Of a DNA stretch of 64,000 nucleotides, positions 33,457 to 45,900 are shown piece by piece (positions within the stretch are counted from its first letter, which is position 1; the number at the start of each line of letters is the position of its first letter). The notes beneath the pieces are model-generated. The model was given only the letters and a program-made list of their open reading frames with translations. It had not been told where the DNA came from and made no database searches. Made by a program: the position numbers and the translations under genes. The DNA comes from Stereum hirsutum FP-91666 SS1 (taxonomy: Eukaryota > Basidiomycota > Agaricomycetes > Russulales > Stereaceae), in the NCBI RefSeq assembly GCF_000264905.1, contig NW_006763131.1, forward strand, positions 1,993,939 through 2,057,938. Direction: 5' to 3'.

Positions 33457-34918
33457 TTACAAAGGTTCAATATTGGGGATAGGGCCCACAGGCACGATGC
33501 GGTGCGGGTTGATCTACGAGAAGGGTTGGGGTCAACCGAGGTTTGACTTGACCAGTGAAAAGTGATACAAGGAACATACAAAGGGGTGAGACCAGTAATA
33601 GTGCGTCTTGATGTGCTCAAAGTTGTTCGTCGACTTGAAGGCGTCGTTGTTCCAGTACAGTCGGCGCAGCCAGCTAGGAAAGAGGCTCTGTTTGAGCATC
33701 ACATCCGAGCATCCAGGATATCGAGAATATAGGGAAATTTTGCGCACAGATGGATGTTAGGATAGCCACCACGAATGGTACGAATGTTGCACTTGAAGTG
33801 GCCCACATAGACGGGGTCGAACCGAATCTACGAAAGATGCAGATGAGATCTTGAGGACAATCGACAAAAATTGAATACATACAATCGTGACGAAAAGTCG
33901 AATGTCTGCCTCCGTCAGACGGTCACCAACGAGGTACTCTTTCCCTTCCAAGATCTTCTCGACACGGTGCAAAGATTCGAATACTTTAACAACAGCGGTC
34001 TGATAGGCCTCTTGAGTTGATGCGAAACCCGACTTGTACACCCCATCTACACATAGACCCAGATCCAGTGAGATCTATATGACAAATAGGTGAGGGAGAG
34101 GAGACACTGACTGTTGATGGTATCGTAAACCCATTCGTTTACTCCGTCGATCTCTGTCCGGAGGTTAGCGGGGTAGAAGTCTAAGTCTGCCTTTTCCTTA
34201 GGGATAAGGTCGTTGAAGGCCGAATTGAACATCCGGATGATTTCCGAAGACTCATTGTTCGCAATGGTGTGTTGCTTCTTATCCCATAGCACGGGAACAG
34301 TGAATCTGGAGCACGGTTTCAGAAGGAGTAATGGGCCACAACATTGACAACAGACACACCTCCCGGAATAGTCGGGATTGGCACGCAAATAGAGATCTTT
34401 GACGTGTTTAGAATCGTAGTTTGGGTCCTTGTCGGCACCAGGGAACTCATCTGCGACAGCAAAGGGCCAACCGTCATCTCCCATTCGAGGTGACACCACG
34501 GTCACAGCTGAAGAAGTAGTAAAGTGAGCTGTGTGGCGAATAGGGGCTAGAGGTGCCGTAAGGCGACATACGGATAATGTCCTCCAGTCCCTTGAGTTTA
34601 CGCATGATCAGGGTGCGCGTGGCCCATGCTATAGCACAAGTATGAAAGTTTAAAGATGTTTCGTGCACAAGATCGAGAAAGTAACTCACGGCAGGCATAC
34701 GAGACGTAGAGGTGATATCTATCTGTGTACCAAAGTTACAGTCAAGGACATCGAAGGACCGAGTATGGAACAGGTAACGCACCTTTCTCAGGAGGAAACT
34801 GTCCGTCTTTCTCGATAAAGTTTCTGAAAGATGAAGCAGCGCGGTTGAAGTTACCGTTCTCCGTCTTCATCTTGTTAATGTTGGTCTGGTGGGAAACGTC
34901 GCGCGTAGGCTGAGACAT
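33457..34918 (-). CDS. ECM4-type glutathione transferase / glutathionyl-hydroquinone reductase (320 aa)
   Basis: Nine minus-strand exons: 34918-34783, 34722-34690, 34628-34572, 34507-34360, 34305-34112, 34046-33883, 33827-33748, 33673-33580, 33513-33457. Members of this Xi/omega-like class reduce glutathionyl-quinones using a catalytic Cys; in wood and litter fungi they are linked to aromatic detoxification. The active site is YACPWATRTL with Cys at about residue 56. The family segments [43 protein letters not shown] and [18 protein letters not shown] are all present, and the end [15 protein letters not shown] is typical. The 33-nt exon at 34690-34722 carries the catalytic motif together with the next exon. 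The class call is strong; the physiological substrate is inferred. Confidence 0.9.
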
Positions 34919-35495
34919 GGCGTAACCTCTCGGTGACGGTCTGAGCTGAAGATACTTCAGCTGCTGTGGTGAAGAGTGCACTGGTATATGTCGAAGAGAC
35001 GAAAGCGAGCGAATATGTAGAACTGAAAGGGATGAACAGCCAGTCTTATGAAGGGGATGGCGAGAGAGCCTGAGGGCAAGAGCGCATGACATAACGCAAT
35101 CGCTCATCGCAGGCGCTGAACAAGCCTATTTCCACATTTGTGCCAGCCAGCCCACGCTGTCCGAGTAAGCCCACAAATACTGCTTGACAAAATTCTGAGG
35201 GTCTCATACGGATTGGAACATCGATCGTCAGCGAGGGCAGCTGCTCAGTCGTGCTGCTTCGTCGTGCGGGTTCTGTGTAGGTGTACAAGATGTGTTTGTT
35301 TAGCGAGCGTGAACCTTTTGCTGACTCGATTTATTACGTCAAATTTTGTGGAGAGGAAGATGTGGCACACTTCTGTACCACACGCCACACTCTATCTTGC
35401 TCATGTCCTTCACATCATCCGAGCTCTAGAACTGACTCTTGACGAATATATCACCAATTTCACTTGTCTGACGACAAAACTTGTAAATTTTTACC
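34919..35495. other. 577-bp divergent intergenic region (glutathione transferase / KAE1)
   Basis: No gene was recognised. It should contain both promoters. No clear TATA box was found. Confidence 0.5.
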
Positions 35496-37039
35496 ATGCC
35501 TGGACGTCTACGCAGATCTCCACTGAAAAAACCAGGTAACAAAACTGGATCAGCATATCTCACTGGCTCTCACACCCCTTCCACCAGAACGTACATATCT
35601 AGCCCTCGGCCTCGAGGGTTCAGCCAACAAACTCGGGGCAGGAATAATCAAACATGACACCGACGGTTCCATGACCGTCCTGTCCAACGTTCGGCATACC
35701 TACATTACTCCACCAGGAGAAGGTTTCCTCCCGAGAGATACCGCCCAGCATCATCGGCAATGGGCTTTGAAGGTTATCGGGGATGCGGTCGAGAACGCTG
35801 GAGTGTCGATGCATGATCTGGACTGTATCTGTTTTACGAAAGGTAGGTCTATCTTGTACTCACTAATCGAACTCATGAGGATCAATGTTGGATGTAGGAC
35901 CAGGGATGGGTGCGCCTCTGCAGTCCGTTGCTCTCGTTGCTCGGACGCTGTCTCTCCTATTCGACAAGCCTCTCGTAGGCGTAAATCACTGCGTAGGCCG
36001 TGCGTACCCTTTATTCTTCCTTCGTCACATCGTACGAAGCTAACTTACTGGGCTACGTATCGCGTTGACAGACATCGAAATGGGGCGCAACATCACTGGC
36101 GCACAGAACCCCGTCGTTCTGTACGTCTCGGGAGGTAATACCCAAGTAATCGCCTACTCCCGACAATGCTACAGAATATTTGGAGAGACACTCGACATCG
36201 CCGTCGGAAACTGTCTTGACCGGTTCGCCAGAGTGATAGACCTGAGCAATGACCCGAGTCCAGGTTACAACATCGAGCAATTAGCGAAGAAGTGCGTCCC
36301 TCCAGTACCCTCACTCAGTCTTCACTTTACCACCCCGAACATAAAGGCTGATTTTCCGACCGATTATCTAAGGGGAACACGCCTCGTCCCACTACCCTAT
36401 CAAACCAAGGGCATGGACATCAATCTCTCCGGAATCCTAACCTCGACAGAAGCCCTGACGCTGGATAAACGGTTCCGAGCAGAAGGAGTGCCAAAAGGGC
36501 CGGACGACACGGATTACTTCACCCCTGCCGATCTGTGTTTTTCCCTGCAAGAGACCGTGTTCGCGATGCTCGTCGAGATCACGGAGCGCGCAATGGCACA
36601 TATCGGGAGCAAGGAAGTCCTTATTGTCGGTGGCGTTGGTTGTACGTTTCTTGTCACCTTAGTTGAACAATTTGGGGTGATATTGATTTGACTTGTAATT
36701 CTGCATTCCCTAGGTAACGAACGATTACAGGAGATGATGGGGATCATGGCCAGAGAGCGTGGTGGACAGATCTTTGCCACCGACGAAAGGTTAGTTTATT
36801 GAGGCATTTGACTACGACTATGTTTACTGATTCTGAATCCAGGTTCTGCATCGACAACGGTATCATGATAGCTCAGGCTGGTCTGCTCAGCTTCAGGATG
36901 GGTCAGAGCACTCCATTAGGGAAGAGCACATGCACACAAAGGTACGATTTTATTCTCATGCACCTCACGGCGAAATCTAACACATCAAAAAACCTATAGA
37001 TTCCGCACAGACGAAGTACACGTCACCTGGAGAGCTTGA
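35496..37039 (+). CDS. KAE1: tRNA threonylcarbamoyladenosine synthase subunit KAE1 (361 aa)
   Basis: Exons: 35496-35535, 35603-35842, 35898-35999, 36072-36291, 36373-36641, 36714-36789, 36843-36941, 37000-37039. KAE1/OSGEP is the catalytic subunit of the KEOPS complex that adds threonylcarbamoyl to A37 of ANN-decoding tRNAs. Motifs: [15 protein letters not shown], metal His pair in NHCVGHIEMGR (about 124 and 128), [56 protein letters not shown] and [12 protein letters not shown]. The N-terminus has an extra 13-residue basic lead ([13 protein letters not shown]). Intron 36292-36372 is 81 nt, lacks an in-frame stop and could be retained. The enzyme call is very confident. Confidence 0.93.
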
Positions 37040-37183
37040 AGCCATCCCAATCGAACCGTGACCACAGCGCAGTGTAGCAGCCATCATTGTAATTCTATAC
37101 ACATGTAACATTTTCTTCCAATGAAACCATAGGTAACTCTGTGCCCGTCTATGTCTGTGAACCACACAAAACACGTTGTGAAG

Positions 37184-38323
37184 CTACGGCTGTGCCACAT
37201 TATCAAGCACCAACCTCCGTCCCTCCGGATCACTCTTCCCAAGCTCTTCCACCAACGCCTCCAACTGATCCCACCACCACGTATTCACCTCCTCATACTC
37301 CGCCGAACTTCCCTCCTGTCCGACCCTCGCCTGCCACGGCTTATCATGCAATATATAATGCAGACATCTCACTTCCTCGTCCCTCCACAACGGCTTGTGG
37401 ATCTGCCGTAACGTTTTCAGCGCGTTGTATTTCCACGGCAGGGGCTTCCATTTTCCGGTGAAGACGGCGGCGAGGAGATCTTGATCGGGGAAGGAGAAGG
37501 ACGAGACGTCGGGAGAGGTATGGAGGTAGTTGAGAACGGTTTGGGAGAGGGGGGCGGAGGGGTTCATGACGACGATGCCTGAATTCAAGAGACCATAGGT
37601 CCGTGGGCTATCTGATTTGATATTGCTTGCCTGGTCGAGAGCGAGAGGGTGCTCGAGGGGAGAGTATGCACAGTTTTCAGGTACCCTGAGAAGGATGGTG
37701 ATGTCGATGAGAAAGAATGAGAATAGAGATGGATGGAACGGGACATACCAGTCCTTCGGATAGTGAGGTAATTTACGCGGGTTGCAAGTGCAGGCATGGC
37801 ATGCAGCGATCCAGTCGTCGGGGAGTTCAAGATCCATGAGCTCGTCCATATTTCGGCGAACGATCATGTCGCAGTCCATCAAGACTATACGCTTTGGACA
37901 TCATGAGAACAGATTCAGCTTTCGGCCTGTTCTGACTATGATAACGGACTCACATCATATTCCACGAGTTCAAAGCCCCTGTCAAAAAAAAATGAATCCA
38001 GAGCAACTATAAGACCGCAATTCACAAACGCAATATATCACAACAACCGCAGCGCACCTCAACTTCGTCCAAGTATCCGCAAACCTCGCATCATGTGCGC
38101 TAATCGTCACCAATCCCTCCGCCGGATCCACTCTCTCAATCTCTCTCATCTTCACACCCCGTCGACTTAACACATCTCGGGCTTCCTGGGACAGCGAAGG
38201 AGTGACCATGATGACCAGCGGATACTTCGAGCCTACGGCTCTCAGCGAGGACTCGACGACGAGTGCTCCGGGGAGGTATTCGGCCTTGGTGAGGAGGGTG
38301 ACATAGGCTGCGTTGCGCGACAT
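37184..38323 (-). CDS. glycosyltransferase family 8 protein, glycogenin-like (311 aa)
   Basis: Minus-strand exons: 38323-38058, 37978-37954, 37891-37749, 37685-37184. The N-terminus AAYVTLLTKAEYLPGALVV is the nucleotide-sugar fold start of GT8. The metal-binding DxD is in RIVLMDCDMIV (about residues 103-105). Later blocks (LLNSGIVVMNPS, FPDQDLLAAVF, WKPLPWKYNAL, LHYILHDKPW) match GT8 enzymes such as glycogenin and galactinol-synthase-like proteins. It has no signal peptide or membrane helix, so it is probably cytosolic. The sugar donor and acceptor are not deducible. It is tail-to-tail with KAE1, 144 bp apart. Exon 2 is only 25 nt. Confidence 0.88.
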
Positions 38324-38915
38324 GTGGAAGAGATGAGAGTAAGATCAGTCGACGATGGCTGGTGCGATCCTTGGGGAATGGGATGGCAAGAGTGTGTGTC
38401 GCGGTATAAGATGAAATAGGAATAACAATAAGACTTGAAGGAAGGGAAGGGAAGCAGGAAGGATCAAATTTGATGGTAATCGGAAGGCTTAGAGAGCCCC
38501 ATTTTGACTCAAGTCAATCCTCGGGATGTTGTAGATGTCGGTGTTTCGGTATGTGCGGCAAGGCGATTCGTCGGGAGTGTAGAGAACGTGCATGCATCTG
38601 CTGCGATGAAACATATCCGTTCATATCTCTTGTTGACAACTATCCTTGCCTGGTTCGGAAAGGGAACGATGTTTTCTGTTTCCGAGGAGAACACGGAGAG
38701 CGCCGTCGCCCTGTATTGTTCTTCGCCGGACGCCCGGCCTCAGCCTTCCCAGACTTCCAAGTCTTGGCAATTGTAGTCAAAGCGTCAAGTTTCATTTCGC
38801 CGAGTCTTGAGTTCAGTTATGCCGAAATGAATTTCGCAGATCCAGCAATAATCCCAAGAAAAATCGAATCTACTATATCGTAGCCCCAGACAAGATAGTT
38901 ACAACTTTTTCCACT
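38324..38915. other. intergenic
   Basis: A 137-codon plus frame (38470-38883) with many Cys was considered, but it has no fold signature and no homologue I recognise. The region serves as promoter for the GT8 gene and 3' end for the oxidoreductase. Confidence 0.45.
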
Positions 38916-40883
38916 TCAGCTGGAGGAAACTTCTACTACCTCCTTGATGACCCGCTCTCCAGCCAAAGGCGGCGCCGTCTTTGCCCTTTCCATTCTTTCT
39001 TCCGTGATCTCGAAGCTCCGAGGAAGACGCTCGTCCCATACGCCTTGGTCCAAGATCTGTTTCGCAAGAGACTGAGTGCAGCTCAGGATACGAGACATAC
39101 CGTGCCCTGAATGATACATGTACGGATGTTTTCAGAATATTTGTGATATATTAGAGGAAGCATTTCAGACGTACCGTGGAATGCGACAGCCGCCCACAGA
39201 TTCTTCTTACCCGGGACTGGTCCAATCAGAGGTAACAAGTCTCTCGAGTAGCCCATAATTCCTGATAGGAAACCCCAATGTTAGACGGCGGTCGGGAGGG
39301 CGATCCATGATATGAAGTACCAACCTGTCCAGACTCTACTGAGCCCCTCGCCCTCAGCTTCCTCACCCCAACCCTGAAACGTGTCCTTGCAGTAATCTTT
39401 CAGATCTATATACGAATATGAACCGAAAGTCAGCATCCTCATAAAACAAGCCAAAAAAACAGGCTCACAATCCCGAATAGGTTCCAAAACCACGCTATCG
39501 TCCACCGCCCCCAAAAAGTTACCGACCTCCTCCTTCTTCACGATCCCCTCATTAACCAACCCACCCCAACCCACTCCTAAGACCCACCCAGAACTCGGCG
39601 TGAACATGAGGTATGGACCGCTGAACATCAACGAGTTCGAAATATGTTTCGTTCCGGAGAACGATGTAGGCACTGTGATGAGGGACGCATGACCTCGAGC
39701 CGGGGTGATATGAGCCTTGAAGGGCTCGAAGATGTGGCCTGTATGCGCGTTCGAGCAGAGGATAACGTTCTTGGCGCGGATCTGCCCTTTACTGTGCGCT
39801 TTCACGAGCCATTCGCCTTCGTTGAGACTCTCGAAAGACTCGACGGGCGTCCAGGAGAAGTATTTGAAGTTGGAGGATTTGGACTGAAGAGCGAGACGGA
39901 CGAGTTCGGTGCAGAGTTTATGTGGATGGACTGAGCCTGCTTTGCGAGTGGCACCACCGACTGCAGGTGTGCGGGACAGCTACTCGAGAATAGGGCGTTC
40001 AGTAAGCGCAGAGAGTTAGTAACAAAGCTTGTCCACTTACGCGCTGCACCTCTTGTGCGTCCTCTATCCACCGTGTTTGGTCGTCATCCGATTGGAATCC
40101 GCATGACTGTAGCGCCGCAAGACCCTTATCCCAAGCTGCCCTCTCAGCTAGCTTCTCTTCTTCAGTCAGGAACACTACAGTCAATAAAAAACAGGAGATA
40201 ATCAGCTCTGGGACATACTAAACTTCAAAGACAGGCCATACCATCCAAGGCCTCGCCACACCAAAGATCGACATCCAAACCCTCCTTCTCGACGATCTCG
40301 CGAGCGATAGCATAATTATCCCTCTCCATCCTGATAATCTTGACAGCTTCCTCGCTCGACACGCCTGCTCCTCCTTCTGTGAGCGGGGTTACGAGTCGAG
40401 TATAAGCTCCAAACGTATAAGGTGCGAGATGCCCTCCATTGCGACCCGCTATGAATGATGTAACATCCAATGATGAGACAATACATCGGCGTGAAAAATC
40501 ATGGTTGATGCCTACTTGCGCCGGAAGCAATGTCCTTGGCTTCAAGAAGCACGACACTTTTGCCTTCGCCTGCAGCACCTGGTCGGGTCAGTTGGTAGGC
40601 CAGCGAAGCGCCTAGCAGAGTGTTCATGCACAGTATGAGCATAAATGTGTTGTCGGATTATGCTTGGGATTGGACATGCCAGTCATTCCTGCGCCAATGA
40701 TCACGAAGTCGGCATCAGCAGGAAGAGCATCTTCTACTCCATAGTTAAACAAGCTCTTCGGGCCACGATTCTGGAAGTAGAAATAAATTGATATGCTCAG
40801 TTTCCGAGAACATGAATATGATGACCCACGGTAGCTTGCCAATGCGACACCGTGGATTTGAACGATTGAGGGAAGGAAGACAT
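38916..40883 (-). CDS. FAD-dependent oxidoreductase of the DAO family (483 aa)
   Basis: Nine minus-strand exons: 40883-40830, 40770-40680, 40611-40516, 40448-40242, 40174-40041, 39979-39469, 39405-39325, 39261-39175, 39106-38916. The FAD motif is DFVIIGAGMTGASLAYQL (GxGxxG at about residues 44-49), followed by the adenine ribose acid in VVLLEAKDIASGATGRNGGH. The C-terminal FAD contact is LPLIGPVPGKKNLW and FHGHGMSRIL. The family includes amino-acid and amine oxidases such as D-amino acid oxidase-like and saccharopine/proline oxidases; the substrate is unknown. Intron 2 (40679-40612) starts with GC rather than GT. The catalytic fold is certain; the specific activity is not. Confidence 0.88.
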
Positions 40884-41734
40884 GGCGTTGCGCCGGCTCA
40901 GGAGATGGACAAGATCGAAGACGAAACTTGGGAGAGTGCTTTGAAGAAGTGCGTATCTCTTATATCGACGATGCTGCAATTTCTTGAAATTGAATCGGAG
41001 GGACCATATGCGTTAGATAAGCTGACCGGAACGGTCCTCGTGCTTTGCAATTCGCAGCGATCCAGAGGCACCCAGCCAGTGCTCAAGTACATTGCCACGG
41101 CGAGTCGAAAGGGCAGCGCTCTCTACCGGCGGCTTCAACGAGAGGCATGCTCATACTGACCATAAATTGCCCCATCAGTCGACGAACTCAGCAATGCTTC
41201 CACATTCTCACACAATGTGCTGCGCCCTACGTATGTAGTAACACGGCAAGAATCAAAATAGAGCCCATACGCGAGTCATTCCGAAAGGGAGGCCAGCATG
41301 CGCAAAAGCCGTTTTCTCCTGATAGACCAGACGAACTGGAGCGCAGTCAAGTTGCTCACCGGTCATTTCGACTCTCCGTGAGCTACGGCATCGGATATGT
41401 TCGTTCATTGTCGATGAGCTAGGGTACCCTGCGGTAAAACCCTAGGAGCATCATTGAATAGAGTCAAACACATTGCGCCTTCGGATGCCATTTTAAGGGA
41501 GGCTAGGGTCCATCGGCGGATGATCGAAAGATTCCGGGATATCGAGAGGAGTCGCGCAGGTACTATCTTTGCCGATTTTGACGCAAACAGGAATTGTAGG
41601 TTGGGCAGACCCATGGGTCTACGTGTTTCATGCTATGAGATTGGCATGACCATGACCATACAACATGCGATGCAGAGCGAGACGGAAAAGATGAGGGATC
41701 ATAATGCAAAAGACACGGCGAATCGAGGATGGTT
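40884..41734. other. intergenic
   Basis: These 851 bp lie between the oxidoreductase ATG and the eS28 stop. Overlapping frames occur on both strands without domain evidence. Confidence 0.45.
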
Positions 41735-42132
41735 TTAACGGAGACGACTGTAACGGCACAGTATGAATATATTAGAACCTCGAAAATCCTATCTATACAA
41801 AGGAGATAAAAGCACGCACCGAGCCTCACGCTCACTCTCCAGGAGAGCCAAGATGTCCTCCTCTCGGACGGGACCCTTCACGTTTCGGATGATTGTCCGT
41901 GTAGTATCGTCCAAGAACTCGACTCGGACTTGAGTGACACCACCACGGGATCCAGTCCTGCCGAGGACCTATTCACAAGAGTACGGTCAGAAATTGTGGC
42001 TCAGGTGAAATTGTACGAGTCGAGAGGATGTGACCTTGATGACACGGGCGAGCTTGACTGGTGCTTTTGACGAATCCTACATCTAACAGTCAGACAGTCA
42101 TACAACGAGCAATATAACGCCGTGCTCACCAT
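41735..42132 (-). CDS. RPS28: 40S ribosomal protein eS28 (68 aa), four exons
   Basis: Minus-strand exons: 42132-42130 (ATG only), 42076-42035, 41968-41820, 41747-41735. The joined protein starts [15 protein letters not shown], continues [18 protein letters not shown] and [20 protein letters not shown], and ends [12 protein letters not shown]. This matches eS28 along its full length; the human protein has 69 residues. eS28 is a core small-subunit protein near the mRNA exit and the decoding platform. The first exon holds nothing but the start codon, and the last coding exon is 13 nt including TAA. The gene is too fragmented for a simple ORF search. Very confident. Confidence 0.95.
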
Positions 42133-42900
42133 TTTGTGCTGGAGGGTGAGGCCGACGTGTCTTGCGGGGTCGAGGTTTTGTTGAGGGTCGTGGTCGCGGA
42201 AAAACAAGGTTTGCACGATAAGGTTCATGAAATTACAGCTCCGCTTCGCAAGCTACCGGCTCTCGCCACATTTGTGCCACATGCAGCCTCTGTCAGAATT
42301 GTATGTCTCTAAGCTGTTTAACCTTCTCTTTTTTAACCTTCTCTTTTGCATCTCATATAAGTACACCTGATGCACTGAATTTAATCTGTTGTTTATTGCG
42401 GTATTTTACCCATGCTTGCCATAGCGTCATATGTCAATGGGGTTTCATGCGAGGTGCCAATACGAGGTGTCACCCGCATCTCACAAACTTTCTTACCTCC
42501 TGACGATCGAATAATCTATCACAGTATGTATCCTCAGAATATGGTGTCACCTTCCAACATCAGAAAAAATACAATCAAAACAATTATTCTAGTCCACATT
42601 ACACTCTGATCGTACAGGAGGCTCCTAGCATTCGGTATCCCGGACGAGCCTCTAATGAAATTGCGGGTATCTTATAATACATGTTAACGGGAGTCATAAG
42701 GTGTAAGTCCGTGGTTGTGAATGAGCATGAGAGGAAGAGAAATCATAGTCGTCCAGGAAACATTATAGAGAAAATAGCAGGATCGAGAGCGGTTCGCCGG
42801 AGAAATGTTGTGCTCTACTGTACACATTCAGATTGCCAGAGTATACATCATTGATCGTGAAAAGTCATACCATCCAGGAGATGGGTGGTCATCGTGAAGT
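42133..42900. other. intergenic (upstream of eS28, downstream of FAB1)
   Basis: The eS28 promoter must lie at the left edge (42133 onward). No typical TATA was confirmed. The rest is A/T-rich and without a gene. Confidence 0.5.
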
Positions 42901-45900
42901 TTACCAATCGGGCCACAACTCGAGGAGGGTATTTCCCTCTTCCTCGGGAGCATCCTTCAGCTTCGTCCATCGATCGGGGACCTAGAAATGGTTTGAGTTA
43001 GCTTTCTCTCAAATCCAAAAGAGGATGGACGTACAAGTGGAAAATATCGCTCCATAGCACTCGTGAATCTCTGCCTGTACTGTTTTGGAGTGACGATAGT
43101 TGGTTCACCTTTGCCTGCACCGCCGAGGAAGGCTGATTCCTTCACCCAGCTTTCAAGCTTCTTATCCCAAGTATACGTCCTCACGTAATCTTGAGCCACG
43201 CAAAAACGGTGTTCAAAGCTGTACGAAATTCTGAAGCTGGAAAGTAGAACTTACCAACAATACCAACAACAAGTTCATTCCTCTCGCTATCAACGCCGAC
43301 TACGAGCGAATAGTCCATGACATTGATGTCGGCAAGGAATTTACTATCGTTATAGAGAGCACCTCGAAGAATACGCTTGGAATGCTCGCGAAGATAAAAT
43401 GGAGCGAGATGAGCAGCTAATCCATACGATCAGCTATGGAAAATGAAGTCGATACGGGAAAACATACACTGGACCAAGTTCTCATCGAGAAGGACCTCAT
43501 TCTCTCGCCCAGTGGATTGGACATGTCGATTACGAGTAGAGCCTTTAAGGTCATAGATCTGATGGGTATGGATGTCAATACAGCTCTCGCATGAGTAGAA
43601 TGTGTCTTACTTTCGAGTACCGCCTGTCGTAAAACAGATTCTCCATGACTAACAGGTTCATCTGGGTAGGTCTTGCTCGCCCTTGTCCCCTGTCCTTGCC
43701 GTTCTTCCCGAAGGTGATCTTGTAGCAACCGAAGACCTTCGCGAGAAGTGTGGGACGCTACAGCCGATGAATTAGCCTAAAGGCATATTATTCGAATATG
43801 AGACGACATACATTGGCAGACACTGCGGAGGACATGTAGTCGAAGTATGCAGGCGCAAAAGTCTCCATGGTTTGTAGCTCTGCCCTGGACATCTCTTTCG
43901 CAATGAAGCGATCGTCTATGAACCCTGGTGTGTCAGATGGAAGGACCGGGAAGCAAGGGCAATACACATACCCCGAGTCTTCAAGAATGCGGAACCCGAC
44001 TTTCCACCACTCGCGTTCCACTTCACGCACCGCGCCAAAGATTCAATCATGCTCTTCTCGCAGTCGTAAGTCCTTCGAAGAGCATCAAATTGTTCAGGGT
44101 AGAGAACCGTGCAGCTAATGGTAAGACCACCACTTTCGAAGGCTGTCACGACATGATTAAAATCATAACACAGCTTCTACTATTGGGGGACTACTCACTG
44201 ATTGCCCAAGGTGATTTCGAAGATGGAACACGAAGTTCCTCCGTAGGATTGGCACCATCGGTCGATTCGACGTTGACTACGCCCCATGTAGATGTAGACT
44301 CCGCAATAGAGCGGTCGTCAGGCATGAAGGCTTCACCGCTTTCGTTCATAAGCTTGGGTTCTTTCGCATGTCGCTTTTCGGCACGAGACTTGGCCAACAT
44401 GTCACGGTATTGCGGGGAACTGGCAAAGACGAAGACAGAGATCAGAATCACTGATAGAAAATTGTGTGAATCGGAACTCACTTCAGTGCGAGGGCGATGA
44501 TGGATGTCGGTTCGTCAGTCCGTACAACCATCGAAGAGTCTCGGAAAATATGCTCCGGATCGGCCATAGGATCATCGCCCTCCAACTCGCCCCGAGCACG
44601 AGGATGTGGCAAATGCTGAGGCCAGAGATTCGTGAATGCTTTCAAAATCGAGTTCCGTTCCTGCCCAGGCCCTAGCTCGAAGTCAGATGGCGGAGGCAAG
44701 GATTGTTCTTTGTAGTGCGGGAAGATGGACGACAGCAATGGTGAAGCCGGGACCGACATGGCCATCTCGCGATCCCTGGGAGCACTCGACGGTTCTCCAG
44801 GCGGTTTGCTGGGTCCAGGATCGGGCTCTGCTTGCGACGGCCCAGATGGCTGGGAACCGTCGGGCTGGTTTAAGTCAGAGACGTGAGGCTCAGACCCGAT
44901 ATTGACTTCAGGAAGTGTTGCAGAAGCCTCCGGGGAAGTCTTGGTCGAAGAGTCGGGAGATGTCGCCTCTGAAGGCTTCTGGCCCTCATCTTCATCGCCG
45001 CCTTCGTCGTCAGCTTCGCTCGAGGAATCAGAGCTCTCCGACTCATCCTTTATCGCATCTTTCACGCTGTCAAGAATCTCTACCCGCGCACGAGCAGAGG
45101 CAACTGGACGTGCTCGGCGTCCACGAATGACCGCATAACGTCGATTCGCACGTTCGTTATCTCGATTCATGCGCTCGAAATGCTTTGCGATGTTGGAGAC
45201 CTTGCCACCTGGTGTTACTGGTGCGCGTCTGAAAGTCGATTTCTGGCCAGAGCTCGAAGTCGGACGAGACGGTGTCTTCTCCTTTGTAGCACTACGAGTC
45301 GAAGGCTTCGTCCGTGGTGGTTTCGAGGGTCCTGCTACAGCCAGGAACGGACGAACGCCAGGAGGCGGACTTGTCCTTCCATTGCGCAGAATAGATACAG
45401 GTGCGTCCGATTTCACCGCCGTGAGAGTGGAGCGCTTTTCGGGCGAGGGCTGGCGAGAAGGGTCTTGCGATTCGAACGACGAAGGAACGGGCACGGGGAT
45501 CTTGCTCGAGTTGCTTCCGTACGATGACTGTCGAACATGTCTCCGAGAGTGCGTAAGATAGCGTGGTGCGATGTTGGCGGCGTAACCGGATTCAAAGTCA
45601 GACGTAGAACCTTTCCTGACAGGTGCGTGACGGATCCTGCTTCGTACGATACGCGATTGTAAGTGCGACGTGGTGCTCTCCTGATCGCTATCGGCGGCTT
45701 GGGTCACAGGAGAGAGTGCGGTCTTCGCCAGCTCCTCCATACCCTGCGAAGGTAGAAAGTCCTGGTATTTCTTGACAAGCTCGGCGACGCTTGGCTGTTG
45801 TACGGGACGTCGCGGTAGCCTAGAGCCACCCCTGGATGGGCGTTCAGTTGTCACTGCTTGTTCACCGTCCTGCCACGTATAGAAAACACATAAGTTAGGT

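Noticed and set aside
38470..38883. 137-codon Cys-rich plus-strand frame
   Set aside because: No signal peptide, no spaced Cys pattern of a known family, and no splice support.
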